Shown here piece after piece: positions 1-8,183 of a stretch of DNA of 64,000 nucleotides (the first letter of the stretch is position 1; every line of letters starts with the position of its first letter). Origin of the DNA: Dyella lipolytica (GTDB taxonomy: Bacteria; Pseudomonadota; Gammaproteobacteria; Xanthomonadales; Rhodanobacteraceae); the NCBI RefSeq assembly GCF_030160075.1, contig NZ_BSNQ01000009.1, positions 678,295 through 742,294 on the forward strand, given 5' to 3'. The position numbers and the translations under genes are program-made. The notes below the pieces were generated by a model. The model saw only the letters and a list, made by a program, of their open reading frames with translations, ran no database searches and was not told the DNA's origin.

Positions 1-102
1 ACGAACTCCTGCAAGGGCCAGAACTCGTGCAAGGGTCAGGGTTTCACCATGCAGAAGACCCAGGCCGATTGCGACGCTGCGCAGGCCGCCGCGAAGAAGT
101 GA
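1..102 (+). CDS. Bufferin-type RiPP precursor, C-terminal part only
   Basis: Only the last 33 codons are in the window. They contain two repeats of the form N-S-C-K-G-Q followed by a second Cys-Lys-Gly-Gln-Gly and end in an Ala/Lys-rich tail with one more Cys. Cys-Lys-Gly repeats directly upstream of an MNIO (DUF692) enzyme and a DUF2063 protein are typical of bufferin precursors, small exported peptides whose cysteines are modified to bind copper. The N-terminal signal peptide lies outside the window, so the subfamily (BufA1 or BufA2) cannot be settled; the motif spacing looks closer to the BufA2 type. The family call rests on the motif plus the next two genes. Confidence 0.75.
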   Translation, partial: TNSCKGQNSCKGQGFTMQKTQADCDAAQAAAKK

Positions 103-109
103 TGGATCC

Positions 110-143
110 GGCGGGGTCGCGCGCACATCGCGCGCACCCCGCC
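110..143 (+). promoter_or_regulatory. Stable hairpin between precursor and modification genes
   Basis: Arms at 110-117 and 136-143 are perfectly complementary (GGCGGGGT with ACCCCGCC) and enclose a second 6-bp CGCGCG stem (118-123 with 129-134). No T-tract follows, only a short CTTATCT. It starts 8 bases after the precursor stop. Such a hairpin could protect the precursor transcript or partly terminate transcription, keeping peptide above enzyme levels; that role is inferred. Confidence 0.6.
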
Positions 144-169
144 CTTATCTCGAGAATACGAGTCACGCC

Positions 170-1027
170 ATGGCCATAACATCCACGACATGTTCCGGCT
201 CACTTCCCTATCTCGGCTACGGACTCGGTTTGCGCGTGGAGCACTACGAAGCGCTGCTCGCCAACCCCGGCAAGGTCGAATGGCTGGAAGTGGTTTCGGA
301 GAACTACATGGTGAGCGGCGGCTTGCCGCTGGTGTGGCTCGATCGTTTCCGCGAACGCTTCCCGCTGGTGATGCATGGCGTGTCGTTGTCGATCGGCAGT
401 ACCGACCCGCTGGATGACGACTATCTCGCTCGGCTGGCTGCACTGGCACAACGCATCGAGCCGGCGTGGGTGTCCGATCATCTGTGCTGGACCGGCGTGC
501 AGGGCGTCAATCTGCATGACCTGATGCCGCTGCCGTATACCGAAGAAGCGCTCGACCATGTCGTAAGCCGTGTGAAACGCGTGCAGGACACGCTCAAACG
601 ACGCATCCTGCTGGAGAACGTCTCCAGTTACGTGAGCTTCGCCGATTCGCAACTGAGCGAATGGGACTTCCTGGCCGCGGTGGCGGAACGCGCCGATTGC
701 CTGATCCTGCTCGATGTCAACAACGTGCATGTCAGCGCGATGAACCATGGCTTCTCGCCGTTGGATTATCTGCGCGGCATTCCCGCATCGCGTGTACAGC
801 AATTTCATCTTGCCGGTTACGAGCAAGGCGAGCAATTGATTATCGACACGCACGATGCGCCCGTTTCCAACGCGGTGTGGGACCTGTATCTCGAGGCCGT
901 ACGCCGTTTCGGTCGCGTATCGACCATGATCGAACGCGACGACAACTTCCCGCCGCTGGCCGAACTCATGGCCGAGCTCGAACATGCCCGCACGCTGGCC
1001 GAACCGCTGCTGCAGGATGCCGCATGA
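170..1027 (+). CDS. bufB: MNIO-family bufferin maturase (DUF692)
   Basis: The protein has 285 residues, the usual size for DUF692 TIM-barrel enzymes of the MbnB/BufB group, which use a multinuclear iron centre and oxygen to convert peptide cysteines into metal-binding heterocycles. The expected metal-ligand segments are visible: SDHLCW near residue 103, LLENVSSY, the LLDVNNVHVSA segment near residue 180, HLAGYE and DTHDAPV. It follows the Cys-rich precursor and overlaps the next gene by 4 bases (ATGA), so the two are translationally coupled. Substrate assignment to the upstream precursor is inferred from context. Confidence 0.88.
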   Translation: MAITSTTCSGSLPYLGYGLGLRVEHYEALLANPGKVEWLEVVSENYMVSGGLPLVWLDRFRERFPLVMHGVSLSIGSTDPLDDDYLARLAALAQRIEPAWVSDHLCWTGVQGVNLHDLMPLPYTEEALDHVVSRVKRVQDTLKRRILLENVSSYVSFADSQLSEWDFLAAVAERADCLILLDVNNVHVSAMNHGFSPLDYLRGIPASRVQQFHLAGYEQGEQLIIDTHDAPVSNAVWDLYLEAVRRFGRVSTMIERDDNFPPLAELMAELEHARTLAEPLLQDAA

Positions 1028-1827
1028 GCTCGCTGCAAGCGATCCAGCAACAGATGCTGCAGGCGGTGCTTGCCGAGAAGGCGCTGCCGCCGCACATCGT
1101 GCGCGGTGACCGCATCGCCGATACCAACAGCCGGCTTGCTGTTTATCGGCATGGCTACCGCTTTCGCTTGCGCGATGCTTTGAAAGGTGAATTCACCGGC
1201 CTGCAATGCATGGTTGGCCAGCGCTTCGAGACGTTGCTGGACCGTTACATCGACGCGCATCCTTCCGAGCACTACAACATTCGCTGGTATGGCGCCGGCC
1301 TGGCCGCATTCCTCGACTACGCCCGGCCTTGGCGCGACAAGCCGCAGCTGACCGAGATGGCTCGCCTTGACTGGGCCATTTCCACCGCATTTGACGCGGC
1401 AGACGAATCGAGCATGGGCGTCGCTGAACTATCGGTCGTGCCGCCCGATGCATGGGCCGATCTGCGCTTGTCGTTGCAGAAGAATCTGCAAGTACTTACA
1501 TGTATGCACAACACCGATGCATTCCGCCGCGCCGCGGACCGCGACGCCAAACGCCCGCGCCTGCAACGCTTTGCCCACCCGCACCAAGTGATGGTGTGGC
1601 GACAAGCGATGACGGTTCACTATCGCCCCCTGGATGGCGACGAATGGCAAGTGCTAGGCGCTGCGATGCGCGGCGAGCCCTTCGCGTCACTGTGCGAAAG
1701 GCTGGCCGAGCACCATGACGAATCCGCCGCTACGCTGCGCATGGTGGCCTTGCTGAAACGCTGGCTGGAGGCTGGCCTGATATGCGGCTGGACATTCGAC
1801 CCCTCCTTGTCGGGGTCCGCGATGTAA
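1024..1827 (+). CDS. bufC: HvfC/BufC-type partner protein (DUF2063 N-terminal domain)
   Basis: A 267-residue protein starting at the ATG that overlaps the bufB stop. The N-terminal half carries the DUF2063 signature (YRHGYRFRLRDAL, then FTGLQCMVG), and the C-terminal half is a helical domain as in BufC/HvfC. In related systems this protein binds the precursor and presents it to the MNIO enzyme. No signal peptide is visible, so it should act in the cytoplasm. The start is well supported by the overlap. Confidence 0.82.
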   Translation: MSSLQAIQQQMLQAVLAEKALPPHIVRGDRIADTNSRLAVYRHGYRFRLRDALKGEFTGLQCMVGQRFETLLDRYIDAHPSEHYNIRWYGAGLAAFLDYARPWRDKPQLTEMARLDWAISTAFDAADESSMGVAELSVVPPDAWADLRLSLQKNLQVLTCMHNTDAFRRAADRDAKRPRLQRFAHPHQVMVWRQAMTVHYRPLDGDEWQVLGAAMRGEPFASLCERLAEHHDESAATLRMVALLKRWLEAGLICGWTFDPSLSGSAM

Positions 1828-1884
1828 CCGGCGCCGGCTTCCGGCGAATAACTGGCATAGAGCCCAGTCACGGAAGCGTCGCCC

Positions 1885-2796
1885 ATGTACATCGAGCACC
1901 AACCCGTTCTCGCCGACAGGCCGCGGCCGCTGCTGGTCGAGCCAGCCCTGGAATCCCTGCTCAACCAATCCATGCTACGCGTGGACGTCGTGGCCGAGCT
2001 GCATCACTGCGGATCATGGTTCATGGACGAGCCGCGTTATGCCTGCGGACTGTTCCATCTGGTGGGCGCCGGCGAATGCCTCGTGGAAAGCACGGTGCTC
2101 ACCGAAGCACTGCATCTTGAAGCCGGCGACCTGATCGTGCTCCCGCACGGCGACCCGCATCGCTTATGTGCAGCCGATGGCAGCGACACCTCTTCGACCA
2201 GCCTTATCTGCGGCGAACTGCATTTTTCCAGTCATACCCAGCATCCGCTCAGCCATGCCCTGCCTACCTGTTTCGTCGTGCGCGCAGCGCAAGCCGACCA
2301 GGTGTTCCGGCGCTTGTCGGCCATGATGGTCGACGTTGTGAATTCCGGTATGGCCGGACGCCAGGTGCTGTTGAACAAACTCGCCGATACGCTGTTCACG
2401 CTCGCCGTCTGCGACTATGCCAATCGCAACACGGATCACCGCGGCCTGTTCGCCGCGCTGACCGATACGCGCATCTGCAAAGTATTGCAGGCCGTGCACG
2501 AAAATCCCGGCCGCCCGTGGACTATGCAATCGATGGCCTCGCTCGCCTGCATGTCGCGTTCCGCCTTCGCCGAACGCTTTGCGCAACTGATGAAAATGCC
2601 GCCGATGCAGTACGTCACGCAATGGCGAGTGAGCGTTGCCGAACGTTTGCTTCGCGATCGGCAGCTGTCTGTGGCATCGATTGCCGATCAGCTCGGCTAT
2701 AGCAGCGAAGCGGCGTTCCGGCGGCTATTCAAGCGAGTGAGCGGCATATGCCCGGGGCGAATCCGCGCGGGGCGAGAAGTCCGCACGTTGAACTGA
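1885..2796 (+). CDS. AraC-family transcriptional regulator with cupin N-terminal domain
   Basis: 303 residues. The N-terminal 150 residues form a cupin-like sensor domain (AraC-binding type, with HLEAGDLIVLPHGDPHRL near residues 80-97). The C-terminal 100 residues hold two helix-turn-helix units, including the second-motif segment SVASIADQLGYSSEAAF, followed by a Phe-Lys-Arg stretch where the family has FKRxxGxSP. Here the last part reads SGICPG, a slight deviation. It lies 57 bp after bufC on the same strand and is closed by a strong terminator, so it may be co-transcribed with the buf genes, though AraC/cupin regulators of this kind often control unrelated oxidoreductases. Confidence 0.85.
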   Translation: MYIEHQPVLADRPRPLLVEPALESLLNQSMLRVDVVAELHHCGSWFMDEPRYACGLFHLVGAGECLVESTVLTEALHLEAGDLIVLPHGDPHRLCAADGSDTSSTSLICGELHFSSHTQHPLSHALPTCFVVRAAQADQVFRRLSAMMVDVVNSGMAGRQVLLNKLADTLFTLAVCDYANRNTDHRGLFAALTDTRICKVLQAVHENPGRPWTMQSMASLACMSRSAFAERFAQLMKMPPMQYVTQWRVSVAERLLRDRQLSVASIADQLGYSSEAAFRRLFKRVSGICPGRIRAGREVRTLN

Positions 2797-2798
2797 GA

Positions 2799-2829
2799 AA
2801 AAAGGGCCGACAATATGCCGGCCCTTTTT
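2799..2829. terminator. Bidirectional intrinsic terminator
   Basis: Perfect 11-bp arms AAAAAGGGCCG (2799-2809) and CGGCCCTTTTT (2819-2829) with a 9-base loop. The A/T ends supply a T-tract in both directions. It lies between the convergent araC-type gene and the M3 peptidase gene. Confidence 0.93.
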
Positions 2830-2852
2830 GCATTGCTTTGCGCACGCACATC

Positions 2853-5063
2853 TTACTTCGCGGGCGCCTGCTTCAGACCACGATCGATCAGCATCGGCTC
2901 GATGACCGGGTCCTGGCCGCGCCAGTCCTTGTACAACTTGGACAGTTCTACCGTGTTGCCGCGCGAGAGGATCATGGCGCGGAAGTGGTCGCCGTTTTCG
3001 CGGGTCAGGCCGCCGTGCTCCTTGAAATCTTCGAACGCGTCGTCAGCCAGCATCTGCGTCCACAGATAGGCGTAGTAACCCGCCGAGTAGCCGTTGCTCC
3101 AAATGTGCAGGAAGTAGCTGGAGCGGTAGCGCGGCGGCACATAGGAAAGATCCACGCCGTCTTTTTTCAGCGAAGCGGTTTCGAAGGCATCGGCATCCTG
3201 CTTGGGCGCGTCGGCGCTGAGCATGTGCCAGTTCATGTCGAGCATCGCCGCGGCGACTAGCTCGGTCATGTCGTAGCCCTTGTTGAACAGGCCGGCCTTT
3301 TTCATCTTGTCGACCAGTGGCTGCGGCATCGGCTCGGCGGTCTTGTAGTTCTTGGCGTAGTTGGCGAACACCTTCGGATCGGTGGCCCAGTGTTCGTTGA
3401 ACTGCGACGGGAACTCGACGAAGTCGCGTGCGGTTTGCGTACCGGACAGCGTCGGGTATTGCTCGTCGGCGAACAAGCCATGCAGACCGTGGCCGAATTC
3501 GTGGAACATGGTGATCACGTCGTCCATCGACAGCAAGGCCGGCTGGCCTGCGGCAGGCTTGGTGAAGTTGGCGACGTTGTAGATCACCGGCTTGGTGCCA
3601 AGCAGCTTGGACTGGCCGACAAAGTTGTCCATCCAGGCGCCGCCGTTCTTGTTGTCGCGCTTGAAGTAGTCGCAATAGAACAGTGCCAGCGACTTGCCGT
3701 CCTTGTCGAACACTTCGAACACGCGTACATCCGGGTTGTACACCGGGATGTCCTTGCGCTCCTTGAAGGTCAAGCCGTAGAGCTGGTTCGCGGCGTAGAA
3801 CACGCCGTTCTGCAGCACGTTATCCAGTTCGAAGTACGGCTTGATCTGCGAGTCGTCGAGATCGTATTTGGCCTTGCGCACTTCTTCGGCGTAGTGCTCC
3901 CAATCCCACGGTTCGAGCTTAAAGGTCGGCTGCTTGAGCGCAGCCTGATCCTGGTCGATCTGCTTCTGGATATCGGCAGCTTCGACCTTGGCGCGCGCCA
4001 CAGCGGCCGGTGCCAGCTTGTCCATGAAGCTCATGACCGTCTCGGGCGTCTTGGCCATCTGGTCTTCCAGCGTCCAGGCGGCGAAGTTGGGGAAGCCGAG
4101 CAGCTTGGCTTCCTGCGCACGCAACTGGGCAAGACGCTCGATGATTTCGCGAGTGTCGTTGGCATTGCCCTTTTCGGCACGATTCCACGAGGCCTCGAAC
4201 AGCGCCTGGCGCGTGGCGCGATCGGTCAGGTCCTGCAGCAGGGGCTGCTGCGTGGTGTTCTGCAGCGTGAGTACCCACTTGCCGTCGAGATGACGATCCT
4301 TGGCGGCCTGCGCAGCGGCTGCGATGTCTTCATCGGAAAGACCGGCGAGCTTGCTCTTGTCGTCAACTACCAGCGCGCCATCCTTCGCAGCGGCAAGCAG
4401 CTTGTTGTTGAACTGTGCTTCAAGCCCGGCCTCTTCCTTGTTGTATTCCTTGAGCTTGGTCTTGTCGGCTTCCGACAGCTTCGCACCCGCCATCACGAAC
4501 TGGCGATAGACGACTTCGATCAGGCGCTGCGATTCGGGATCGAGCTTGAGCGAATTACGCTGGTCATACACCGTCTGGATGCGCTGGAACAGTTTGTCGT
4601 TGAGATGGATAGCATCGGCATGCGCAGCGAGCTTGGGCGCTTCGTCTTCCTGCACTTTCTGCAGCGCGTCGTTGGTGTTGGCGGCAGTCACGCCGTTGAA
4701 TACCATCATCACGCGACTGAGCAGCACACCGGATTTCTCCAGCGCCACATACGTGTTCTCGAATGTCGGCGGCTCAGGGTTGTTAGCGATCTTGTCGACT
4801 TCCGTCAGCTGCTGCTTCATGCCTTCTTCGATGGCCGGCTGGTAGTCGCTGTCCTGGATCTTGTCGAACGGCGGCGCCTGATACGGCAGCGTGCTGGCAG
4901 TGAAGAACGGATTGCTGGCCGGTGCCTGCGCCGCCGTGCTGGCCGCCTGGGCCGGCGCACTCGCGGACGATTCCGGTGTCGGGTTGCCTGCGTTATTGGA
5001 ACTCTGCGAACAGGCGGCGAGAGCGATCGAGGTGGCAATCGCTAGAAGACGAAGACGAGGCAT
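2853..5063 (-). CDS. dcp: M3-family metallopeptidase lipoprotein (peptidyl-dipeptidase Dcp-like)
   Basis: 736 residues with a signal peptide and lipobox (SIALAAC, Cys about residue 18), then a Ser/Ala/Pro-rich linker to about residue 55. The catalytic zinc motif HEFGH is at residues 521-525, followed by GLHGLF, and the C-terminal Tyr-rich segment typical of M3 peptidases (SNGYSAGYYAYLW) is present. Family members cleave oligopeptides; the lipidation signal places this one at the envelope. The gene stands alone, 119 bp upstream of hpnB in position but transcribed as its own unit. Dipeptidyl versus oligopeptidase specificity cannot be told from the sequence. Confidence 0.9.
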   Translation of the reverse strand: MPRLRLLAIATSIALAACSQSSNNAGNPTPESSASAPAQAASTAAQAPASNPFFTASTLPYQAPPFDKIQDSDYQPAIEEGMKQQLTEVDKIANNPEPPTFENTYVALEKSGVLLSRVMMVFNGVTAANTNDALQKVQEDEAPKLAAHADAIHLNDKLFQRIQTVYDQRNSLKLDPESQRLIEVVYRQFVMAGAKLSEADKTKLKEYNKEEAGLEAQFNNKLLAAAKDGALVVDDKSKLAGLSDEDIAAAAQAAKDRHLDGKWVLTLQNTTQQPLLQDLTDRATRQALFEASWNRAEKGNANDTREIIERLAQLRAQEAKLLGFPNFAAWTLEDQMAKTPETVMSFMDKLAPAAVARAKVEAADIQKQIDQDQAALKQPTFKLEPWDWEHYAEEVRKAKYDLDDSQIKPYFELDNVLQNGVFYAANQLYGLTFKERKDIPVYNPDVRVFEVFDKDGKSLALFYCDYFKRDNKNGGAWMDNFVGQSKLLGTKPVIYNVANFTKPAAGQPALLSMDDVITMFHEFGHGLHGLFADEQYPTLSGTQTARDFVEFPSQFNEHWATDPKVFANYAKNYKTAEPMPQPLVDKMKKAGLFNKGYDMTELVAAAMLDMNWHMLSADAPKQDADAFETASLKKDGVDLSYVPPRYRSSYFLHIWSNGYSAGYYAYLWTQMLADDAFEDFKEHGGLTRENGDHFRAMILSRGNTVELSKLYKDWRGQDPVIEPMLIDRGLKQAPAK

Positions 5064-5182
5064 GAAAGCTCCCCAAAGTGGTGTGCCCGGCGGGCGGGGC
5101 GTGAATAGTCAGCCTCCGACTCTAGCCAGAGCGTGCCGATCTTCCAAGCCTGACGGACGACACGGGCGGGAAGCAGGCCCCG

Positions 5183-6292
5183 TCAAGTGCTGTAGGTACG
5201 GTCTTTCCAGCGCGAGCGGACGCCGCGCCAGTAGCGGATCGCCGAGCTCCAGGTCATGCCCAGGTAGAGCACCGCACTGACCGGCAGCAGCAAAGCCCAG
5301 GCCAGCGGCATCCGGTAATAGCGCAGCATCGGCAGGTAACTGAGCATCATGGCCACCCAGGCGATCAATCCCAACCGCCAGGCGTGCGCCGAACCCAGCA
5401 GTAGAAATGGCAACCCGTAGGCCAGGCCAAACAATGCCGTCACCACCAGCAACAACAGCGTGGAATAGCCGAGCTGGGTGAAGGCTGAGCGAGCCACCAT
5501 GTCGTGGATGGAACGCAGCGTGCCGTAAGGACGCAGGCTCACCACGCTGCGACTCAGGCCCAGCCAGATACGATAGCCAGCGTTCTTGACCTGGCGTGCC
5601 AGCGTGCAGTCGTCGATCAGTGCATGGCGCAAGCTGGCGAAAGCACCTGCGCGTTGCAGGGCCTCGGTATCGACCAGGATGCAGCCGCCGGCCGCCGCCG
5701 CCACGTGGCGGAAGCTGGAATTGGACAGCGCAAACGGATACAGCAGCTTGAAGTAGTACACGAAGGCCGGCAGCAGCAGGCGATCCCAGAAGCTGGTGCG
5801 ACGCAGGTCGGCCATCAGCGAGACGAATTGGCGGTTGTCGTGCCGCTTGTGCGCCAGCAGAGCCGCGAGCAGGCCAGGCTGCAGCTGGATATCGGCATCC
5901 AGCAGCAAGGTCATCGGCGTATGCACATGCGCCTTGCCCTGTTCCAGCGCCCACAACTTGCCGGCCCAGCCTTCCGGCAAGGGCTGGCCGCTGACAACGC
6001 GGGTGTTCGGAAAAGAGGCGGCGATCTGCGCGGTGGCGTCGCTGGATTGGTCATCGATCACGACGACCTGCAAACCTGTTCCTTGCGTTTGCAGACCAGC
6101 GAGCGTGAGGCCGATGACATCGGCCTCGTTGCGCGCGGGAATAAGTACCGTGATCTCGCCGAGATCGGCCAACCCGGCTTGCGGGTCGGCCTCAATGCGT
6201 TCGCGGGTACTCCAGGGCCGCCACGGTACGAGCAGCAGGCCCACCCACATTACTGCCGGTATCGACGCGGCAATCCATCCCAGCATGCCCAT
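5183..6292 (-). CDS. hpnB: Hopanoid-associated glycosyltransferase HpnB
   Basis: 369 residues: an N-terminal membrane helix, a GT2 catalytic domain (ITVLIPARNEADVIG, then VVIDDQSSD and the LLLDADI metal-binding Asp motif), and about three C-terminal membrane helices. The ALIDDCTLARQVK segment matches the acceptor/catalytic region seen in HpnB proteins. It is the last gene of the minus-strand mevalonate/hopanoid operon, 18 bp after hpnH. HpnB proteins accompany hopanoid loci, but their sugar and acceptor are not firmly established. The family call is confident because of the direct neighbour HpnH. Confidence 0.9.
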   Translation of the reverse strand: MGMLGWIAASIPAVMWVGLLLVPWRPWSTRERIEADPQAGLADLGEITVLIPARNEADVIGLTLAGLQTQGTGLQVVVIDDQSSDATAQIAASFPNTRVVSGQPLPEGWAGKLWALEQGKAHVHTPMTLLLDADIQLQPGLLAALLAHKRHDNRQFVSLMADLRRTSFWDRLLLPAFVYYFKLLYPFALSNSSFRHVAAAAGGCILVDTEALQRAGAFASLRHALIDDCTLARQVKNAGYRIWLGLSRSVVSLRPYGTLRSIHDMVARSAFTQLGYSTLLLLVVTALFGLAYGLPFLLLGSAHAWRLGLIAWVAMMLSYLPMLRYYRMPLAWALLLPVSAVLYLGMTWSSAIRYWRGVRSRWKDRTYST

Positions 6293-6310
6293 CGGTCTCG
6301 GCGGTTTGCG

Positions 6311-7450
6311 TCAATGATTCGCGTCGGTACCCGTCGCACTACGGCGCTGGATCGAGCTGATCGGAATATGGATCGCGGTGGCGTCAGCACGGTTGCCGTA
6401 CTTCACCGGTAGATCCGGCGCCATCGGACCGTCGGTGCGCGGACCGAACATCGACACCTTCAGCGCCTTCAGCGGATGGGCAAACATATCGTCGACCGCC
6501 GTACCTTCGAAGCCGCAGTGCGCCATGCAGTTGTCGCACTTCGGATTGATGCCGACACCGTATTTTTCCCACTCGGTGTCTTCCATCAGTTCCTTGTACG
6601 TCTTGGCATAGCCTTCATCCACCAGCAGATAGCACGGCTTCTGCCAACCGAAAATGTTGTAGGTGGGGTTGGACCACGGCGTGCACTGGTAGGACTGATT
6701 GCCCGCGATGAAATCCACGAACAGCGCCGACTGATTGAACGCCCACTTGCGCTTGCGTTCCTTGCCGACCTTGAAGATGTTGCGGAACAGCTGCTTGCTT
6801 TCGCTGCGACCGAGGAACACGTCCTGGCGCGGCGCATGCTGGTAGCTGTAGCCGGGCGACACGGTGATGCCTTCCACGCCCAGTTCCATCGCATAGTCGA
6901 AGAAGTCGGCCACTTCTTCCGGCGGCTCGCTGTTGAACAGCGTGCAGTTGACCGTGACGCGGAAACCCTTGGACAGCGCAAGCTTGATCGCCGTCACCGC
7001 CTTCTCGAACACGCCATCCATGCAAACGGATTCGTCGTGACGCTTTTCAAGGCCATCCAGATGCACCGACCAAGTGAAGTATGGCGACGGTTTGTATTCG
7101 TCGATGTGCTTGGGCATCAGGATCGCATTGGTGCACAGGTATACGAACTTCTTGCGCTCAATGAGGCCCTCGACGATCTTCGGCAGGTCCTTGTGGATCA
7201 GCGGCTCGCCGCCGGGAATCGAAACCACCGGTGCGTCGCATTCGTCCACAGCTGCCAAAGCCTGCTCGACGCTCATGCGCTTTTGCAGGATTTCCTTGGG
7301 CTGGTCGATCTTGCCGCAGCCTGCGCACGCCAGATTGCACTGGAACAGCGGCTCCAACATCATCGCCAACGGGTAACGCTTCTGACCGCTCAGCTTCTTG
7401 CCGAGGATGTAGCGCGCGATCGTGGTCTGCTGAATAAGTGGGATACCCAA
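6311..7450 (-). CDS. hpnH: Adenosylhopane synthase, radical SAM protein HpnH
   Basis: 379 residues. The radical SAM cluster motif is CNLACAGC (Cys38, Cys42, Cys45), followed by the GGEPL motif and a C-terminal CDNCMAHCGFEG segment (SPASM-like extra cysteines). HpnH adds a 5'-deoxyadenosyl group to diploptene/hopene, the first step of side-chain extension. The start is a TTG at 7448-7450 with a GGAGAG ribosome site 5 bases upstream. It follows idi by 130 bp and precedes hpnB. HpnG, which releases adenine from the product, is encoded at 23514 in the same window. Confidence 0.95.
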   Translation of the reverse strand: MGIPLIQQTTIARYILGKKLSGQKRYPLAMMLEPLFQCNLACAGCGKIDQPKEILQKRMSVEQALAAVDECDAPVVSIPGGEPLIHKDLPKIVEGLIERKKFVYLCTNAILMPKHIDEYKPSPYFTWSVHLDGLEKRHDESVCMDGVFEKAVTAIKLALSKGFRVTVNCTLFNSEPPEEVADFFDYAMELGVEGITVSPGYSYQHAPRQDVFLGRSESKQLFRNIFKVGKERKRKWAFNQSALFVDFIAGNQSYQCTPWSNPTYNIFGWQKPCYLLVDEGYAKTYKELMEDTEWEKYGVGINPKCDNCMAHCGFEGTAVDDMFAHPLKALKVSMFGPRTDGPMAPDLPVKYGNRADATAIHIPISSIQRRSATGTDANH

Positions 7451-7580
7451 AGGACTCTCCGGAACGTCAGTTCGTTTCGCGCAAGCAGACCATCGGGTAC
7501 AGCTCGCGCATCAACGGAATCAAGTCTTGCACATGGTTCAGTATAAGCCACCCGCGTGGCCGCTGTTATTACTACCCTGC

Positions 7581-8183
7581 CTAACCCTTGGACTGCGGCG
7601 CGAACACGTGAGCGTGTTCACGACGAATCCGCTGCCATTCGATCTTGAACCAGGGTGTGAAAGCCTCCGGCTTGGCCGCCATCTCCGCATCGAGCGCGTC
7701 CGGCGAGATATAGCGCAAAGCTGAGATCTCGTTCACATTAACGGTCGGTGCGTCGTCGCTGCGGCCTGCATAGACCCAGCAAAGTTCGTGCTCCGCACCC
7801 TCGGCGTCGAATTGCGCTTGGTACTCGAACTTGAACAGAAATTCGAGCGGACACGCCAGACCCAGCTCTTCTTTCAAGCGACGATGAATCGCGTTGTCCA
7901 GCGTTTCGCCGCGGCGCGGATGGCTGCAACAGGTGTTGGACCAGTAACCCGGCCACAGGCGCTTGCCTGCTGCTCGCTGTTGCAGCAGCAGCTCGCCCTT
8001 CGCGTTGAACACGAACAGCGAGAACGCCCGGTGCAAGGTGCCCTTGCCGGTATGCGCGGAAGCCTTATCGAGGAAACCTACTTCGCGATCGTCTTGATCG
8101 ACCAGCACCAAGGGCTCGTCGTCGAAGGAGACTACTTCCTTCGAATCGCGCCACTCTTGGCGTTCCAGTTCTTGATTATCCAA
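7581..8183 (-). CDS. idi: Isopentenyl-diphosphate delta-isomerase, type I (Nudix)
   Basis: About 200 residues starting at TTG 8181-8183, chosen because a GGAGG ribosome site sits 6 bases upstream and the start overlaps the end of the preceding gene by 8 bases. A longer upstream reading would run into the HMG-CoA reductase/mevalonate kinase gene. Type I IDI motifs are present: GTLHRAFSLFVF, the NTCCSHP catalytic Cys segment, and the Nudix helix RRLKEELGL. It interconverts IPP and DMAPP, needed because the mevalonate route yields only IPP. Confidence 0.93.
   Translation of the reverse strand: MDNQELERQEWRDSKEVVSFDDEPLVLVDQDDREVGFLDKASAHTGKGTLHRAFSLFVFNAKGELLLQQRAAGKRLWPGYWSNTCCSHPRRGETLDNAIHRRLKEELGLACPLEFLFKFEYQAQFDAEGAEHELCWVYAGRSDDAPTVNVNEISALRYISPDALDAEMAAKPEAFTPWFKIEWQRIRREHAHVFAPQSKG

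Noticed and set aside
3390-5045. Plus-strand frame of about 550 codons opposite the M3 peptidase gene
   Set aside because: The peptidase on the minus strand has a lipobox and an intact HEFGH site; the plus frame has no ribosome site or recognisable domain.
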